Shown: positions 17,966 through 25,907 of the stretch, in pieces
How the letters are laid out: each line of letters begins with the position of its first letter
Numbering within the stretch: position 1 is the stretch's first letter
Assembly: GCA_024691565.1 (NCBI GenBank)
Contig: JAILNN010000037.1
Span: forward strand, 1 to 36,691
Origin: Lachnospiraceae bacterium
GTDB taxonomy: Bacteria; Bacillota; Clostridia; Lachnospirales; Lachnospiraceae
Length of the DNA: 36,691 nucleotides
Reading direction: 5' to 3'
Position numbers and translations under genes: made by a program
Notes under the pieces: generated by a model
Seen by the model: the letters and a program-made list of their open reading frames with translations, nothing else
Database searches by the model: none
What the model was told of the DNA's origin: nothing

Positions 17966-19891
17966 GTGGATAGAATTATATATTTTGATTATTGTGCCTT
18001 TTTTATAATGTGTATCTTGCTTATCACGATGATAGTCAAGAACATTATTAAAGGCGAGATGAATAGATATTTTTTAATACTTTTGGTTGTTGCAATGCTG
18101 ACAACATTTTTTGATATAACGGCCGTTTCATTAGATGAATACTATAGTGATATGACAGTTCTACAATACTTGGCACATACGTTATATCTGATGTTTCACA
18201 TGCTTACTGCGCCAATTTATGTTATCTACATGCTTGTGCTGGTGGATAAATGGTATATTGGTGCGTCCAACCCAGTATTTAAGTTTTTTTACTACTTACC
18301 AGTAGTGTTGGCTGAAATAACGCTATTATTTAATCTAAAGTATCATTTTATCTTTTACATTGATTCCGAGGGAAGATATGTAAGAGGTAATTTGATGCTG
18401 TTAAATTACTATATTATTGCTGTTTACGGTATTTATGCGATTTTCGTTATTATTAAATATCGTAAATATTTTGGCATGTCTAGATTTATTTCTCTTTCCG
18501 TTGGATTATTTTGTGTAATTGCGTCGGTTATTATTCAATTTTTGTTCCCTAAATATTTGATAGAAATGTTTGGTGAGGCTTTAGGACTTCTCTTTATTTT
18601 GATGATGATTCGTTCGCCTATTGAGATTCTAGATTCTCAGGTTGGACTTCTTAATCTTAATACCTTTATGAGTGATATTTCGTTAGGAATGAATGTTCAT
18701 AGAAGGAAGAAGGTTATTCTAATTTCCATTACAAATCAGCATGTTTTAAATGGTATTTTAGGATATGATTCTGTTGTAAAACTTGCTGGTGAAGTTGGAA
18801 AGATTATGGAGGAAGAAACCAAGCATCATAAGATTTATTGTAATAATTATTTCCTTGAAGATGGAAAATTTGCAATTGTAATTCGTGAAGATTTGGATGA
18901 TGAGATAACGAATAGGATTTTAGTTGGTGTCAATTCAAAATTAAAGAATAATATTATAATCAAGGATATGAGAATAAATATTCTTGCTAATATTTGTATG
19001 ACAGTTTGTCCGGAAGACATTGATAATGCAGAAATTCTTTTTAAGTTTTCTCAGGATCTTCAGAATATTACATATACAGGTAATATTTATTATGCTTCTG
19101 AAGTGTTTAGTAGAGATGAGTATGACATGCAGAAGGGGATGGAAGCAATTATTGAGAGTGCTCTTAATGAGAGAAAATTTCAGGTTTATTATCAGCCTAT
19201 TTATGATACAAAGGCCCAGAAATTCCGTTCTGCAGAGGCACTTATCCGTCTTAATGATGAGAAGTATGGCTTTATTCCTCCAGATGTATTTATTCCGGTT
19301 GCTGAAAAGAGCGGTGCGATACACAGAATTGGAGCCTTTGTTTTAGAAGAGGTTTGTAAGTTTATTGTCAGTGAAGAATTTAGGAAAACAGAACTTGAAT
19401 ATATTGAGGTGAATCTTTCTGTTATTGAATGCATGCAGAGTGCCCTTATTGCAAAGGTTGTTCCTATTCTTGAGAAGTATCATGTATCACCGGATAAGGT
19501 GAATTTAGAGATTACTGAAACTGCCGTAGGTGATATGCAAAATACAATGCTTAAGAATATTGATGAGTTACATGAATATGGAATTAGTTTCTCGCTTGAT
19601 GACTACGGAACTGGATATTCTAACATGCAGAGAATTGCGTCTCTTCCGTTGAGTCTGATTAAGATTGATAAGACTCTTGCTGCTAATGTTGAAAATGAGA
19701 ATACTAGAATAGTTGTTGAGAACACAATTAAGATGATTAAGGCGCTTAATAAAATGATTGTTATTGAGGGCGTTGAAACTAAGGAACTTGAAGAATATTA
19801 TTCTGAATTAAAATGCGACTATATTCAGGGATATTATTTCTCGAAACCACTTCCTAAGAATGACTTTGTTAAGTTTATTGAGAATAATTAA
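17966..19891 (+). CDS. 7-TM membrane protein with degenerate GGDEF and intact EAL phosphodiesterase
   Basis: Predicted c-di-GMP phosphodiesterase in the cell membrane. I chose GTG 17966 because CGGAGG (17951-17956) lies 9 nt upstream; the TTG at 17912 has no ribosome site. 641 residues. About seven hydrophobic helices fill residues 5-215. A GGDEF-like domain (about 220-375) begins SQVGLLNLNTFM, but the signature is EDGKF (298-302), so cyclase activity is not expected. The EAL domain (about 390-641) keeps the catalytic set: Glu424-Ala-Leu in AEALIRL, VNLS, EITET, LDDYGTGYS, VIEGVET and QGYYFSKP. Hydrolysis of c-di-GMP to pGpG is therefore likely, perhaps tuned by the membrane part. The neighbour is a cellulase lipoprotein 67 nt downstream. 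Confidence 0.92.
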   Translation: MDRIIYFDYCAFFIMCILLITMIVKNIIKGEMNRYFLILLVVAMLTTFFDITAVSLDEYYSDMTVLQYLAHTLYLMFHMLTAPIYVIYMLVLVDKWYIGASNPVFKFFYYLPVVLAEITLLFNLKYHFIFYIDSEGRYVRGNLMLLNYYIIAVYGIYAIFVIIKYRKYFGMSRFISLSVGLFCVIASVIIQFLFPKYLIEMFGEALGLLFILMMIRSPIEILDSQVGLLNLNTFMSDISLGMNVHRRKKVILISITNQHVLNGILGYDSVVKLAGEVGKIMEEETKHHKIYCNNYFLEDGKFAIVIREDLDDEITNRILVGVNSKLKNNIIIKDMRINILANICMTVCPEDIDNAEILFKFSQDLQNITYTGNIYYASEVFSRDEYDMQKGMEAIIESALNERKFQVYYQPIYDTKAQKFRSAEALIRLNDEKYGFIPPDVFIPVAEKSGAIHRIGAFVLEEVCKFIVSEEFRKTELEYIEVNLSVIECMQSALIAKVVPILEKYHVSPDKVNLEITETAVGDMQNTMLKNIDELHEYGISFSLDDYGTGYSNMQRIASLPLSLIKIDKTLAANVENENTRIVVENTIKMIKALNKMIVIEGVETKELEEYYSELKCDYIQGYYFSKPLPKNDFVKFIENN

Positions 19892-19910
19892 TTCTTGATT
19901 TTAAAGGATT

Positions 19911-19935
19911 AATATAGAATAATATAATCTATATT
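19911..19935 (+). terminator. Weak AT-rich hairpin after the EAL gene
   Basis: AATATAGA (19911-19918) pairs with TCTATATT (19928-19935) around a 9-nt loop, followed by a few more Ts. The low GC content makes it a poor terminator. It also overlaps TATAAT (19923-19928), so it may instead be part of a promoter for the GH5 gene; no convincing -35 was found. Confidence 0.25.
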
Positions 19936-19958
19936 TTTAAACACAAGGAGAACTAAGT

Positions 19959-21803
19959 ATGATTAAAACTAAAGAGAATAATATTTTATCTATTATGATT
20001 AAAGTATTTGTTATTTGTGTCGGGCTTGCATTAACTCTTATGTTTACGACGGGATGTGATAAGAAGGAGAAAAAGCCTGCTAATACGGTGTCGGATACTT
20101 CCTCAGAAGAGGGAGAGGGTAAGGAGGAAAGTGTGAATTTACTTGAATTATCTTCTAAGGATTTTGCCGTTGAGATGGGCAACGGAACTAACCTTGGAAA
20201 CACAATGGAGGCCTATGGTCATAAGGAGGGAGTTGATAAAGAGACTTCCTTCTATGAGACTTGTTGGGGTAGTCCGGTGACAACTCAGGAAACCTTTGAT
20301 TATTTTAAGGCGGCTGGTTTTGATTCAGTTAGAATTCCTGTTGCTTGGACTAATATGATGGACTTTGAAAATGGTGATTATACTATTAATGAGGCTTATC
20401 TAGAGAGAGTTAAGGAAATCATTGATTATGCATATAATGATGATATGTTTGTTATTATTAATGACCACTGGGACGGTGGCTGGTGGGGAATGTTTGGTTC
20501 TAAGGATGCTGATAAGAGAAAGGCTGCCGAAGAGCTTTATGAGAGTATGTGGAACCAGATTGCTGAGTACTATAAGGATTATGATGCTCATTTGATTTTT
20601 GAAGGTGGTAATGAGGAAATTGGTACCCGTTTGAATGATTTAGATGAGGACTTTAATCCTAAGGGTGCTATTCTTTCTGAGGATGAGTGCTATGAAAAGG
20701 CTAATGAGATTAATCAGAAGTTTGTAGATATTGTTCGTGCCACAGGTGGAAATAATGAGAATAGATTCCTTTTAATTCCAGGATATGATACTGATATTAC
20801 AAGGACTCTTGATTCACGTTGGAAGATGCCTACTGATAGTGCTGATGATAAGCTTCTTCTTTCTGTTCACTACTATACACCTTGGTCATATTGTGGTGCT
20901 ACAGGTGAGGTCACATGGGGAACTCAGAGTGATTATGAGGAAATGAATACTCTTATGGAGAACCTTTCAGCATATACTGAAAAGGGATATGGAATCATCA
21001 TTGGTGAGTGCAGTGTTGGTCCTACAGAAGAGGGAAAGATGAAGCCAAATGCCATTCTCTGGTATACTAACCTTTATGCTAATTGCGATTATTATGGATA
21101 TGTTCCAATGCTTTGGGATACTAATAATCAGATGGATAGAGAGACAGGAAAATGGATTGATGACAGCATGGATTCATTCTTCAAGGAACATGCTCTTTCT
21201 AAGGAAAAGGAATTTACTACAGAAGAAGTTAAGGAAAATGCTAAGATTGTTATGGATAATGCCTTGAGTGAGGCACCTGAAACCTTCCAGGAGGAGAAAA
21301 AGAAAAAGACTAAGAAGGGTGAAAGCGTTGCGTGGATTATGTGGAACTCTGGAGACTGGGGAATTTCATATTCAGTAGGAGATGAGTATAATCCTGATCA
21401 GACTACAGAAGGTCTTAAGACTACTGATGTTACTGTTGATGGAGAGGGAACATATACTGTTGCACTTGACTTTACTGGTACTGCAAATGGATTCTCAAAT
21501 TCAACAGCCTTCTCAGCGGTAGGTATTTCAGATGGTGAGGATAACTTCCCTGGATATACAATGGATATTAAGAGTGTTAAGATTAATGGCGAGGAGTATA
21601 CTCTTCAAGGAAAGCCATATACGACTTCGGATGATCAGCATTGTACAAGAGTTAATTTGTATAACAGTTGGGTAAATGCTATTCCTGAGGATGCTCATAC
21701 TATTGATGGAGATACTAAGGATGTTTCTCCAACAATTTTAAGTGCAGATAATTTAGGAGAGGTTGAGACAATTGAGGTTACCTTTGATTATGTTAAGCCT
21801 TGA
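19959..21803 (+). CDS. GH5 endoglucanase (cellulase) lipoprotein with C-terminal beta-sandwich module
   Basis: Predicted surface-anchored beta-1,4-glucanase. 614 residues; ATG 19959 follows AAGGAG. Residues 1-33 are a signal ending FTTGC with Cys33 as the likely lipid anchor, although Thr at -3 is atypical; an acidic linker follows to about 60. The GH5 barrel (about 65-415) shows NLGNTMEAYG, Arg125 in SVRIPVAW, His170 in INDHWDGGWWG, acid/base Glu219 in FEGGNEE, His304/Tyr306 in SVHYYTPW, nucleophile Glu350 in IIIGECSVG, and Trp386. A Lys-rich linker leads to a beta-sandwich (about 457-614) starting AWIMWNSGDWG, probably carbohydrate binding, and resembling the N-terminal domain of the secreted protein at 34933. 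There is no dockerin. Substrate specificity within GH5 cannot be read from sequence alone. Confidence 0.93.
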   Translation: MIKTKENNILSIMIKVFVICVGLALTLMFTTGCDKKEKKPANTVSDTSSEEGEGKEESVNLLELSSKDFAVEMGNGTNLGNTMEAYGHKEGVDKETSFYETCWGSPVTTQETFDYFKAAGFDSVRIPVAWTNMMDFENGDYTINEAYLERVKEIIDYAYNDDMFVIINDHWDGGWWGMFGSKDADKRKAAEELYESMWNQIAEYYKDYDAHLIFEGGNEEIGTRLNDLDEDFNPKGAILSEDECYEKANEINQKFVDIVRATGGNNENRFLLIPGYDTDITRTLDSRWKMPTDSADDKLLLSVHYYTPWSYCGATGEVTWGTQSDYEEMNTLMENLSAYTEKGYGIIIGECSVGPTEEGKMKPNAILWYTNLYANCDYYGYVPMLWDTNNQMDRETGKWIDDSMDSFFKEHALSKEKEFTTEEVKENAKIVMDNALSEAPETFQEEKKKKTKKGESVAWIMWNSGDWGISYSVGDEYNPDQTTEGLKTTDVTVDGEGTYTVALDFTGTANGFSNSTAFSAVGISDGEDNFPGYTMDIKSVKINGEEYTLQGKPYTTSDDQHCTRVNLYNSWVNAIPEDAHTIDGDTKDVSPTILSADNLGEVETIEVTFDYVKP

Positions 21804-21806
21804 GTC

Positions 21807-21835
21807 TTGTTTCGATAAAAAATCTGTGATAAAAT
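21807..21835 (+). promoter_or_regulatory. Sigma-A promoter for ptb
   Basis: TTGTTT (21807-21812) and TAAAAT (21830-21835) are 17 nt apart, immediately after the GH5 stop. The predicted start point lies inside the first of the palindromic repeats that follow, as expected if those repeats are an operator. Confidence 0.55.
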
Positions 21836-21837
21836 AC

Positions 21838-21882
21838 CTAAATAATATTTAGCATAACTAAATAATATATAGCATAATATGC
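21838..21882 (+). promoter_or_regulatory. Tandem 20-bp palindromic repeats, candidate operator of ptb
   Basis: CTAAATAATATTTAGCATAA (21838-21857) is followed at once by a copy differing at one base (21858-21877). The first copy contains the perfect dyad CTAAAT-AAT-ATTTAG; the second has CTAAAT-AAT-ATATAG. A further dyad, GCATA-A-TATGC, spans 21872-21882. Position between the -10 and the ribosome site suggests repression. It does not match the Rex consensus or any other operator I recognise. Confidence 0.55.
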
Positions 21883-21898
21883 AGAAAAGAGGAGAAAA

Positions 21899-22816
21899 AT
21901 GAGTAAAAGTTTTGATGATTTACTTTCTAGGGTTGCTTCTGTACCTAAAAAGAAGGTTTCTGTTGCAGTTGCACAGGACAACGAGGTTCTTCTTGCTGTT
22001 AAGGCAGCAAAAGAAAGAGGAATTGCTGATGCGATTCTCGTAGGTGATGCTGATAAGATTGCTGAGATTGCTAAGGAAATCGATATGAATCTTGCTGATT
22101 ACGAGGTCGTTGATGTTAAGGATGTTACCGAGGCTGCTCTTAAGGCTGTTAAACTTGTTCATGATGGCGATGCTGATATGTATATGAAGGGCTTAATTGA
22201 TACCAAGGGATTCTTAAAGAGTGTTCTTGATAAGGAAGTTGGTCTTCGTTCTGGAAGTCCATTGTCTCACGTTTGTGTATTTGATGTCGAAGGTGCTGAG
22301 AAGCTTCTTTTCCTTACAGACGTTGCATTTATTCCATATCCTACCTTAGAAGACAAGGTAAACATTATTAATAATACAGTTGAGGTTTGTAATGCTTGTG
22401 GAATTGAAAATCCTAAGGTTGCACCTCTTGCAGCGGTTGAGGTTGTTAATCCTAAGATGCCTGAAACAGTTGAGGCTGCTGAGCTTGCTAAGATGAATGA
22501 AGAAGGAAAGATTACAGGTTGTATCGTTGATGGACCACTTTCATTCGACCTTGCTACAGCTCCAGAAGCTGCAATTCATAAGGGAGCAACTGGACGTAAG
22601 ATTGTTGGAGATGCAGATGTGCTTCTTTTCCCTGATATCCATGCAGGAAATATTCTTTACAAAGCACTTGTTCATTTCTCAAATTCTAAGAATGGTAACC
22701 TTATTACAGGAACTAAGGCTCCAGTAATTCTTACTTCTCGTTCAGATAGCTTCGAAGTTAAGGTGAATTCTTTAGCATTGGGTGCGCTCGTTGCCGACTC
22801 AATGAAAAATAAATAA
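21899..22816 (+). CDS. ptb: Phosphate butyryltransferase (phosphotransacylase family)
   Basis: Interconverts butyryl-CoA and butyryl-phosphate in the terminal steps of butyrate formation. 305 residues, typical for Ptb and shorter than bacterial Pta (about 330). ATG 21899 has AGAGGAG 5 nt upstream. Family stretches include VAVAQDNEVLLAVKAAKE, YMKGLIDTKGFLKSVLD, SHVCVFDVEG, DVAFIPYPTLEDKVNII, CIVDGPLSFDLATAPEAA and DVLLFPDIHAGNILYKAL. Ptb and Pta relatives overlap, so acetyl or branched-chain acyl substrates remain possible. Unusually, no butyrate kinase (buk) follows; the next gene is a phosphoribosyltransferase-like protein 33 nt away, with no terminator between. Confidence 0.88.
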   Translation: MSKSFDDLLSRVASVPKKKVSVAVAQDNEVLLAVKAAKERGIADAILVGDADKIAEIAKEIDMNLADYEVVDVKDVTEAALKAVKLVHDGDADMYMKGLIDTKGFLKSVLDKEVGLRSGSPLSHVCVFDVEGAEKLLFLTDVAFIPYPTLEDKVNIINNTVEVCNACGIENPKVAPLAAVEVVNPKMPETVEAAELAKMNEEGKITGCIVDGPLSFDLATAPEAAIHKGATGRKIVGDADVLLFPDIHAGNILYKALVHFSNSKNGNLITGTKAPVILTSRSDSFEVKVNSLALGALVADSMKNK

Positions 22817-22849
22817 ATATAATAATTAAATTATGTAAGGGGGTATTGT

Positions 22850-23491
22850 ATGATTCAAAATGCAACAACTATAAGCAATCATATTAATGGGAAAATCAAA
22901 ATGAGCGTTGTTCAGGGACATTTTGCTACAAGTCATTCTCACATCAATCATTATTTTGATATGACAATGCTTAAAATTAGACAGAACGATGCGAAAGAGG
23001 TTGCAAAGACAATTGCTAAACAGTATTCATACTCTACGATTGTTGACACTATTGTTTGTATGGATGGTTGTGAGGTTATAGGTGCATTTCTTGCTGAGGC
23101 TTTAAAGCAGAATGGTATCATGTCTATGAATAAACATGAAAGCATCTATGTTGTTACACCTGAGATTGATTCTAGTAACCAGATTATCTTTAGAGATAAT
23201 ACTAAGGGTGCAATTTATAATAAGCATGTTTTACTGCTTCTTGCATCTGCAACAACTGGTAAGACTGTTTCAAGTGCACTTGATTGTATTAAGTATTATG
23301 GTGGTCATGTTGCCGGTATTTCAGCACTTTTCTCTGCTGTTGATGAAATTGAAGGCCAGGAGGTTCATTCAATCTTTAATAATGATGATGTTCCTGAATA
23401 TGAGACTTATGCAGCTCACGATTGCCCACTTTGTAAGCAGGGTGTTAAGGTGGATGCGATAGTTAATAGCTATGGTTATTCAGTACTCTAA
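22850..23491 (+). CDS. Phosphoribosyltransferase-fold protein with degenerate PRPP loop
   Basis: 213 residues; ATG 22850 follows AAGGGGG. The overall pattern resembles orotate-type phosphoribosyltransferases: GHFATSHSHINHYFD near the N-terminus, IVCMDGCEVIGAFLAEAL (about 69-85), then VLLLLASATTGKTVSSALDCIKYYGG where a PRPP loop (normally VDDVxTTGxT) is expected. The two acidic residues are replaced by Ala-Ser (132-133), but TTGKT is kept. The C-terminus has CPLC (192-195) and KVDAIVNSYGY. Such proteins are often labelled orotate phosphoribosyltransferase, but the missing acids make catalysis uncertain; it could bind a nucleotide or PRPP as a regulator. Second gene of the ptb transcript; a strong terminator follows 39 nt after its stop. 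Confidence 0.72.
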   Translation: MIQNATTISNHINGKIKMSVVQGHFATSHSHINHYFDMTMLKIRQNDAKEVAKTIAKQYSYSTIVDTIVCMDGCEVIGAFLAEALKQNGIMSMNKHESIYVVTPEIDSSNQIIFRDNTKGAIYNKHVLLLLASATTGKTVSSALDCIKYYGGHVAGISALFSAVDEIEGQEVHSIFNNDDVPEYETYAAHDCPLCKQGVKVDAIVNSYGYSVL

Positions 23492-23530
23492 TTGATTTAC
23501 ATAAATTAGAATTTAAGTCATTTAAAATAT

Positions 23531-23568
23531 AAATCCCACATATCTGAATTGATATGTGGGATTTTTTT
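23531..23568 (+). terminator. Strong intrinsic terminator, probably bidirectional
   Basis: AAATCCCACATATC (23531-23544) and GATATGTGGGATTT (23551-23564) form a perfect 14-bp stem with a 6-nt loop, followed by Ts to 23568. It ends the ptb transcript. The minus-strand chemoreceptor stops at 23567, so the same hairpin, with an imperfect T run on that strand, can also end its mRNA. Confidence 0.93.
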
Positions 23569-25285
23569 AGTAAGTATATTTTTCGATTTCGTCATATAAA
23601 TCCGATGACTGAAATTCGTTTTTATTTGAAATATCTTCCATTTGACCCATTTGATGAGTTATCTTAGCGCTTGATGTGCTGAGCTGCTCGGTTTGAGAAG
23701 CACTGTCTGCGACGGCTTCATTAATGTCGTTTATGTTGTGAACCATGTTTTCAACAGTTTTTTCCAGGTCAGATCCTTTTTCTTCAAGCATTTGCATACT
23801 GTTTTGAAGAGTTTCAGTTGAAACGGTATATTGTCTGCTTATTTCTACGAATGAGTTGTAGTCTTCAATTACGTTGGTTCTCATAAATTCTGACATCTTT
23901 TCGCTACAAGAGAGGAGTGTGTCTACAGAGTCAACTGCGATTTTACTGATACCATTCATTTGCTTAACAGCATCAGTGATTGAAGTACTTAGTCGTTCAA
24001 CTTCTGTAGCAACGACTGCAAAACCTTTTCCTTTGTCGCCGGCTCTTGCGGCTTCGATTTGAGCATTTAAGCTAAGCATCTTTGTTTGATCGGCAATTTC
24101 ATTGATTTGTCTTGAAATTTCTTTTACTCTTTCAATGTTTTTAGCGCCTGCAATAGCATTTCTGATTTCAAACTGGATTGTGTTAATCTCGTTTAATGTT
24201 TCTCTTTTATGTTTTTTCGCTGTTTCATAGGAATTAGTAGCATTGTTGTTCTCGTCATTAGCTGTTTCTCCCATTTTAACAACTTCGTTTGAGAAATTTT
24301 TTACCTCAGAGGACATTTCCTCAAGCTTTTGATTGACTATTGTGCTTGAAGAACTACATTGTTGCATGTTAGCTGTGATTTTCATTATTCCATCGTTTAT
24401 GCTATAAATTGAATTGGCATTTTCTCTTAAAGTTTGGTTTAACGAGTGTCCGGTTTCTCTTATGTTTAGGGAGGTGCTTGATACATCACCAATAAGAGAG
24501 CGGATTTGGCGAATAAATCGATTCATGCTATTAGCAATTTCTTCGAATTCATCACCGCTTTTAATGTCAATTTCCTTTGTTAAGTCTCCAGAACCATCTG
24601 TAAGGTCTAGTACCTTATTGTTAAGGGTTATAAAACCTGACTTAAGGGTTGCACTGATAAAGTAAAGAAGTACTGAACCTATAATAAAAACGAAGGTACA
24701 AATAAATGCGATTAATATTGTAATTTTTTTGATTTGTTGCTTTAACCATAAGGATTCAATGTCTATTCCAACAGCACCATAAATCTTACCATCTGAACCC
24801 TTTATTGGACTATAGGCCGAAAGATGAGTTCCCCATTCATCTGTGTCAAAATCGGTGTTAGCTATAGGAGTTCCTTCTAAGGCTTTTTCATAGTTCTTAA
24901 AAGGGTCTGAGAAGACTTCACCTGTGATTGCTGGGTCTTCGGTGTCTGCATCAACAAGATATACGGTTTGACCATTTGAATTCTTGCCGATTATATAGAC
25001 ATATTCAATATTATCGTTGTCATCAAATAGCTTAAGTTGTTTAATAATTTTCTCATAGGCCTCTGATTTCATATCTTCTTTTGTGGAGATGGAAGATAGT
25101 TTATCGTAATCCACTGTTTTTGCAACGCAGTTGGCTAGGTTTAGAGCATTATCACCAACTTGTTGTTTCAGAAGATGAGCAGATCGATTGTAAAGTACAA
25201 AGCCCATAAAAGTGTCGGATATTATTATTAATAAAGCTATTGCAATAAATATTCGCGTCGCTGCGCCGACTCGTCTGACATTCAT
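23567..25285 (-). CDS. Methyl-accepting chemotaxis protein with extracellular Cache-type sensor
   Basis: Membrane chemoreceptor signalling to CheA/CheW. I chose the ATG ending at 25285: GAGG (25294-25297 on this strand) lies 8 nt upstream, while the GTG at 25291 is only 2 nt from it. 572 residues. TM1 is about 11-31, then an extracellular sensor (32-187) with YVYIIGKNSNGQTVYLVDAD and IYGAVGIDIE, typical of Cache/PDC domains. TM2 is about 188-211, HAMP about 212-265, then a long coiled-coil signalling domain. The hairpin tip reads QTKMLSLNAQIEAARAGDKG followed by KGFAVVATEVERLS, close to the consensus. The ligand is unknown. It is the only minus-strand gene here, has its own promoter, and stands alone without che genes. 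Confidence 0.95.
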   Translation of the reverse strand: MNVRRVGAATRIFIAIALLIIISDTFMGFVLYNRSAHLLKQQVGDNALNLANCVAKTVDYDKLSSISTKEDMKSEAYEKIIKQLKLFDDNDNIEYVYIIGKNSNGQTVYLVDADTEDPAITGEVFSDPFKNYEKALEGTPIANTDFDTDEWGTHLSAYSPIKGSDGKIYGAVGIDIESLWLKQQIKKITILIAFICTFVFIIGSVLLYFISATLKSGFITLNNKVLDLTDGSGDLTKEIDIKSGDEFEEIANSMNRFIRQIRSLIGDVSSTSLNIRETGHSLNQTLRENANSIYSINDGIMKITANMQQCSSSSTIVNQKLEEMSSEVKNFSNEVVKMGETANDENNNATNSYETAKKHKRETLNEINTIQFEIRNAIAGAKNIERVKEISRQINEIADQTKMLSLNAQIEAARAGDKGKGFAVVATEVERLSTSITDAVKQMNGISKIAVDSVDTLLSCSEKMSEFMRTNVIEDYNSFVEISRQYTVSTETLQNSMQMLEEKGSDLEKTVENMVHNINDINEAVADSASQTEQLSTSSAKITHQMGQMEDISNKNEFQSSDLYDEIEKYTY

Positions 25286-25356
25286 AAGCACTACCTCAAA
25301 TTTTATTTAAAACGAATTGTTTTATCGTTCATTTATTTGTTTACATAAGTGTTTAT

Positions 25357-25385
25357 ATTATACAGTATATATGCATTTTTAGCAA
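25357..25385 (-). promoter_or_regulatory. Sigma-A promoter of the chemoreceptor gene
   Basis: On the minus strand, TTGCTA (25385-25380) and TATAAT (25362-25357) are 17 nt apart, about 70 nt before the ATG. With the veg promoter it accounts for most of the 311-nt divergent gap (25286-25596). I see no motility-sigma (CTAAA-GCCGATAA) pattern and no further gene in that gap. Confidence 0.6.
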
Positions 25386-25480
25386 GTTTAAAATAGAATG
25401 GAGTAAAAGCTAGAAGGACGATAATTTGTGATGCTTTATAAGGGTAACCACAATATAATGTGTTTTTTTGGTTAATTTCA

Positions 25481-25509
25481 TTGACAAGAGGGTATAAATA
25501 TGCTATAAT
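25481..25509 (+). promoter_or_regulatory. veg: Perfect consensus sigma-A promoter of veg
   Basis: TTGACA (25481-25486), a 17-nt spacer and TATAAT (25504-25509) match the consensus at all twelve positions. The predicted start is near 25516, giving a leader of about 80 nt. The Bacillus veg promoter is likewise a textbook strong promoter. Confidence 0.93.
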
Positions 25510-25526
25510 TCGGCTGTCGTGTTAAT

Positions 25527-25573
25527 GATTGTTTTGAACTTTATCCCCCAGATAAAATAGTTCAATAACAATC
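25527..25573 (+). promoter_or_regulatory. 19-bp hairpin in the veg 5' leader
   Basis: Three stacked helices with small bulges: GATTGTT/AACAATC (25527-25533, 25567-25573), TTGAACT/AGTTCAA (25534-25540, 25559-25565) and TTATC/GATAA (25541-25545, 25551-25555), capped by CCCCA. No U run follows, so it is not a terminator; it ends 13 nt before the ribosome site. It may stabilise the mRNA or bind a protein or small RNA. Confidence 0.75.
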
Positions 25574-25596
25574 CCGTATACAAGAAAGAGGTGCAT

Positions 25597-25836
25597 ATGA
25601 GTCAGTCAGACATCAAAAAAGTCAAGCTCTCAATTGACAAGAATATTGGAAGTAAGGTCAAGATTAGGGCAAATAGAGGAAGACATAAAATTGACGTTAC
25701 AGAGGGAGTTATTAAACAGACCTATCCAAGTATTTTTCTTGTAGATGTAGAAAATAAGCTTGACTCAAGCATCCAAACTGTTTCTTTTAGTTACACGGAT
25801 GTATTGACAAGAGACGTAAGAATGCAGCTAATTTAA
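25597..25836 (+). CDS. veg: Veg protein
   Basis: Small cytoplasmic protein of the Veg family (DUF1021). In Bacillus subtilis it stimulates biofilm matrix genes; its molecular action is unclear. ATG 25597 is preferred because AGAGG ends 5 nt upstream; the GTG at 25591 overlaps that site. 79 residues against about 86 in Bacillus. Family landmarks are DIKKVKLSIDKNIGSKVKIRANRGRHK, EGVIKQTYPSIFLVDV and VSFSYTDVLTRDVRM, a predicted small beta-barrel. It is transcribed alone from a consensus promoter and ends at a branched terminator, so expression should be high and independent of its neighbours. Confidence 0.93.
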   Translation: MSQSDIKKVKLSIDKNIGSKVKIRANRGRHKIDVTEGVIKQTYPSIFLVDVENKLDSSIQTVSFSYTDVLTRDVRMQLI

Positions 25837-25879
25837 GGATAATATTTATTATTTTTAGTCGTCTCATTCTTGGATTTGA

Positions 25880-25900
25880 ATAGGGGATTGTTTCTCCTAT
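25880..25900 (+). other. Hairpin between veg and its terminator
   Basis: ATAGGGGA (25880-25887) pairs with TCTCCTAT (25893-25900), eight pairs including one G-U, with loop TTGTT. It stands directly before the terminator, so the veg 3' end carries two consecutive hairpins. It could protect the mRNA 3' end or belong to a 3'-derived small RNA. Confidence 0.45.
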
Positions 25901-25907
25901 CCTTGGT

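Noticed and set aside
20041-20060. GH5 protein as a plain secreted enzyme rather than a lipoprotein
   Set aside because: A Cys at position 33 right after the hydrophobic segment, followed by an acidic linker, favours lipidation even though the -3 residue is atypical.
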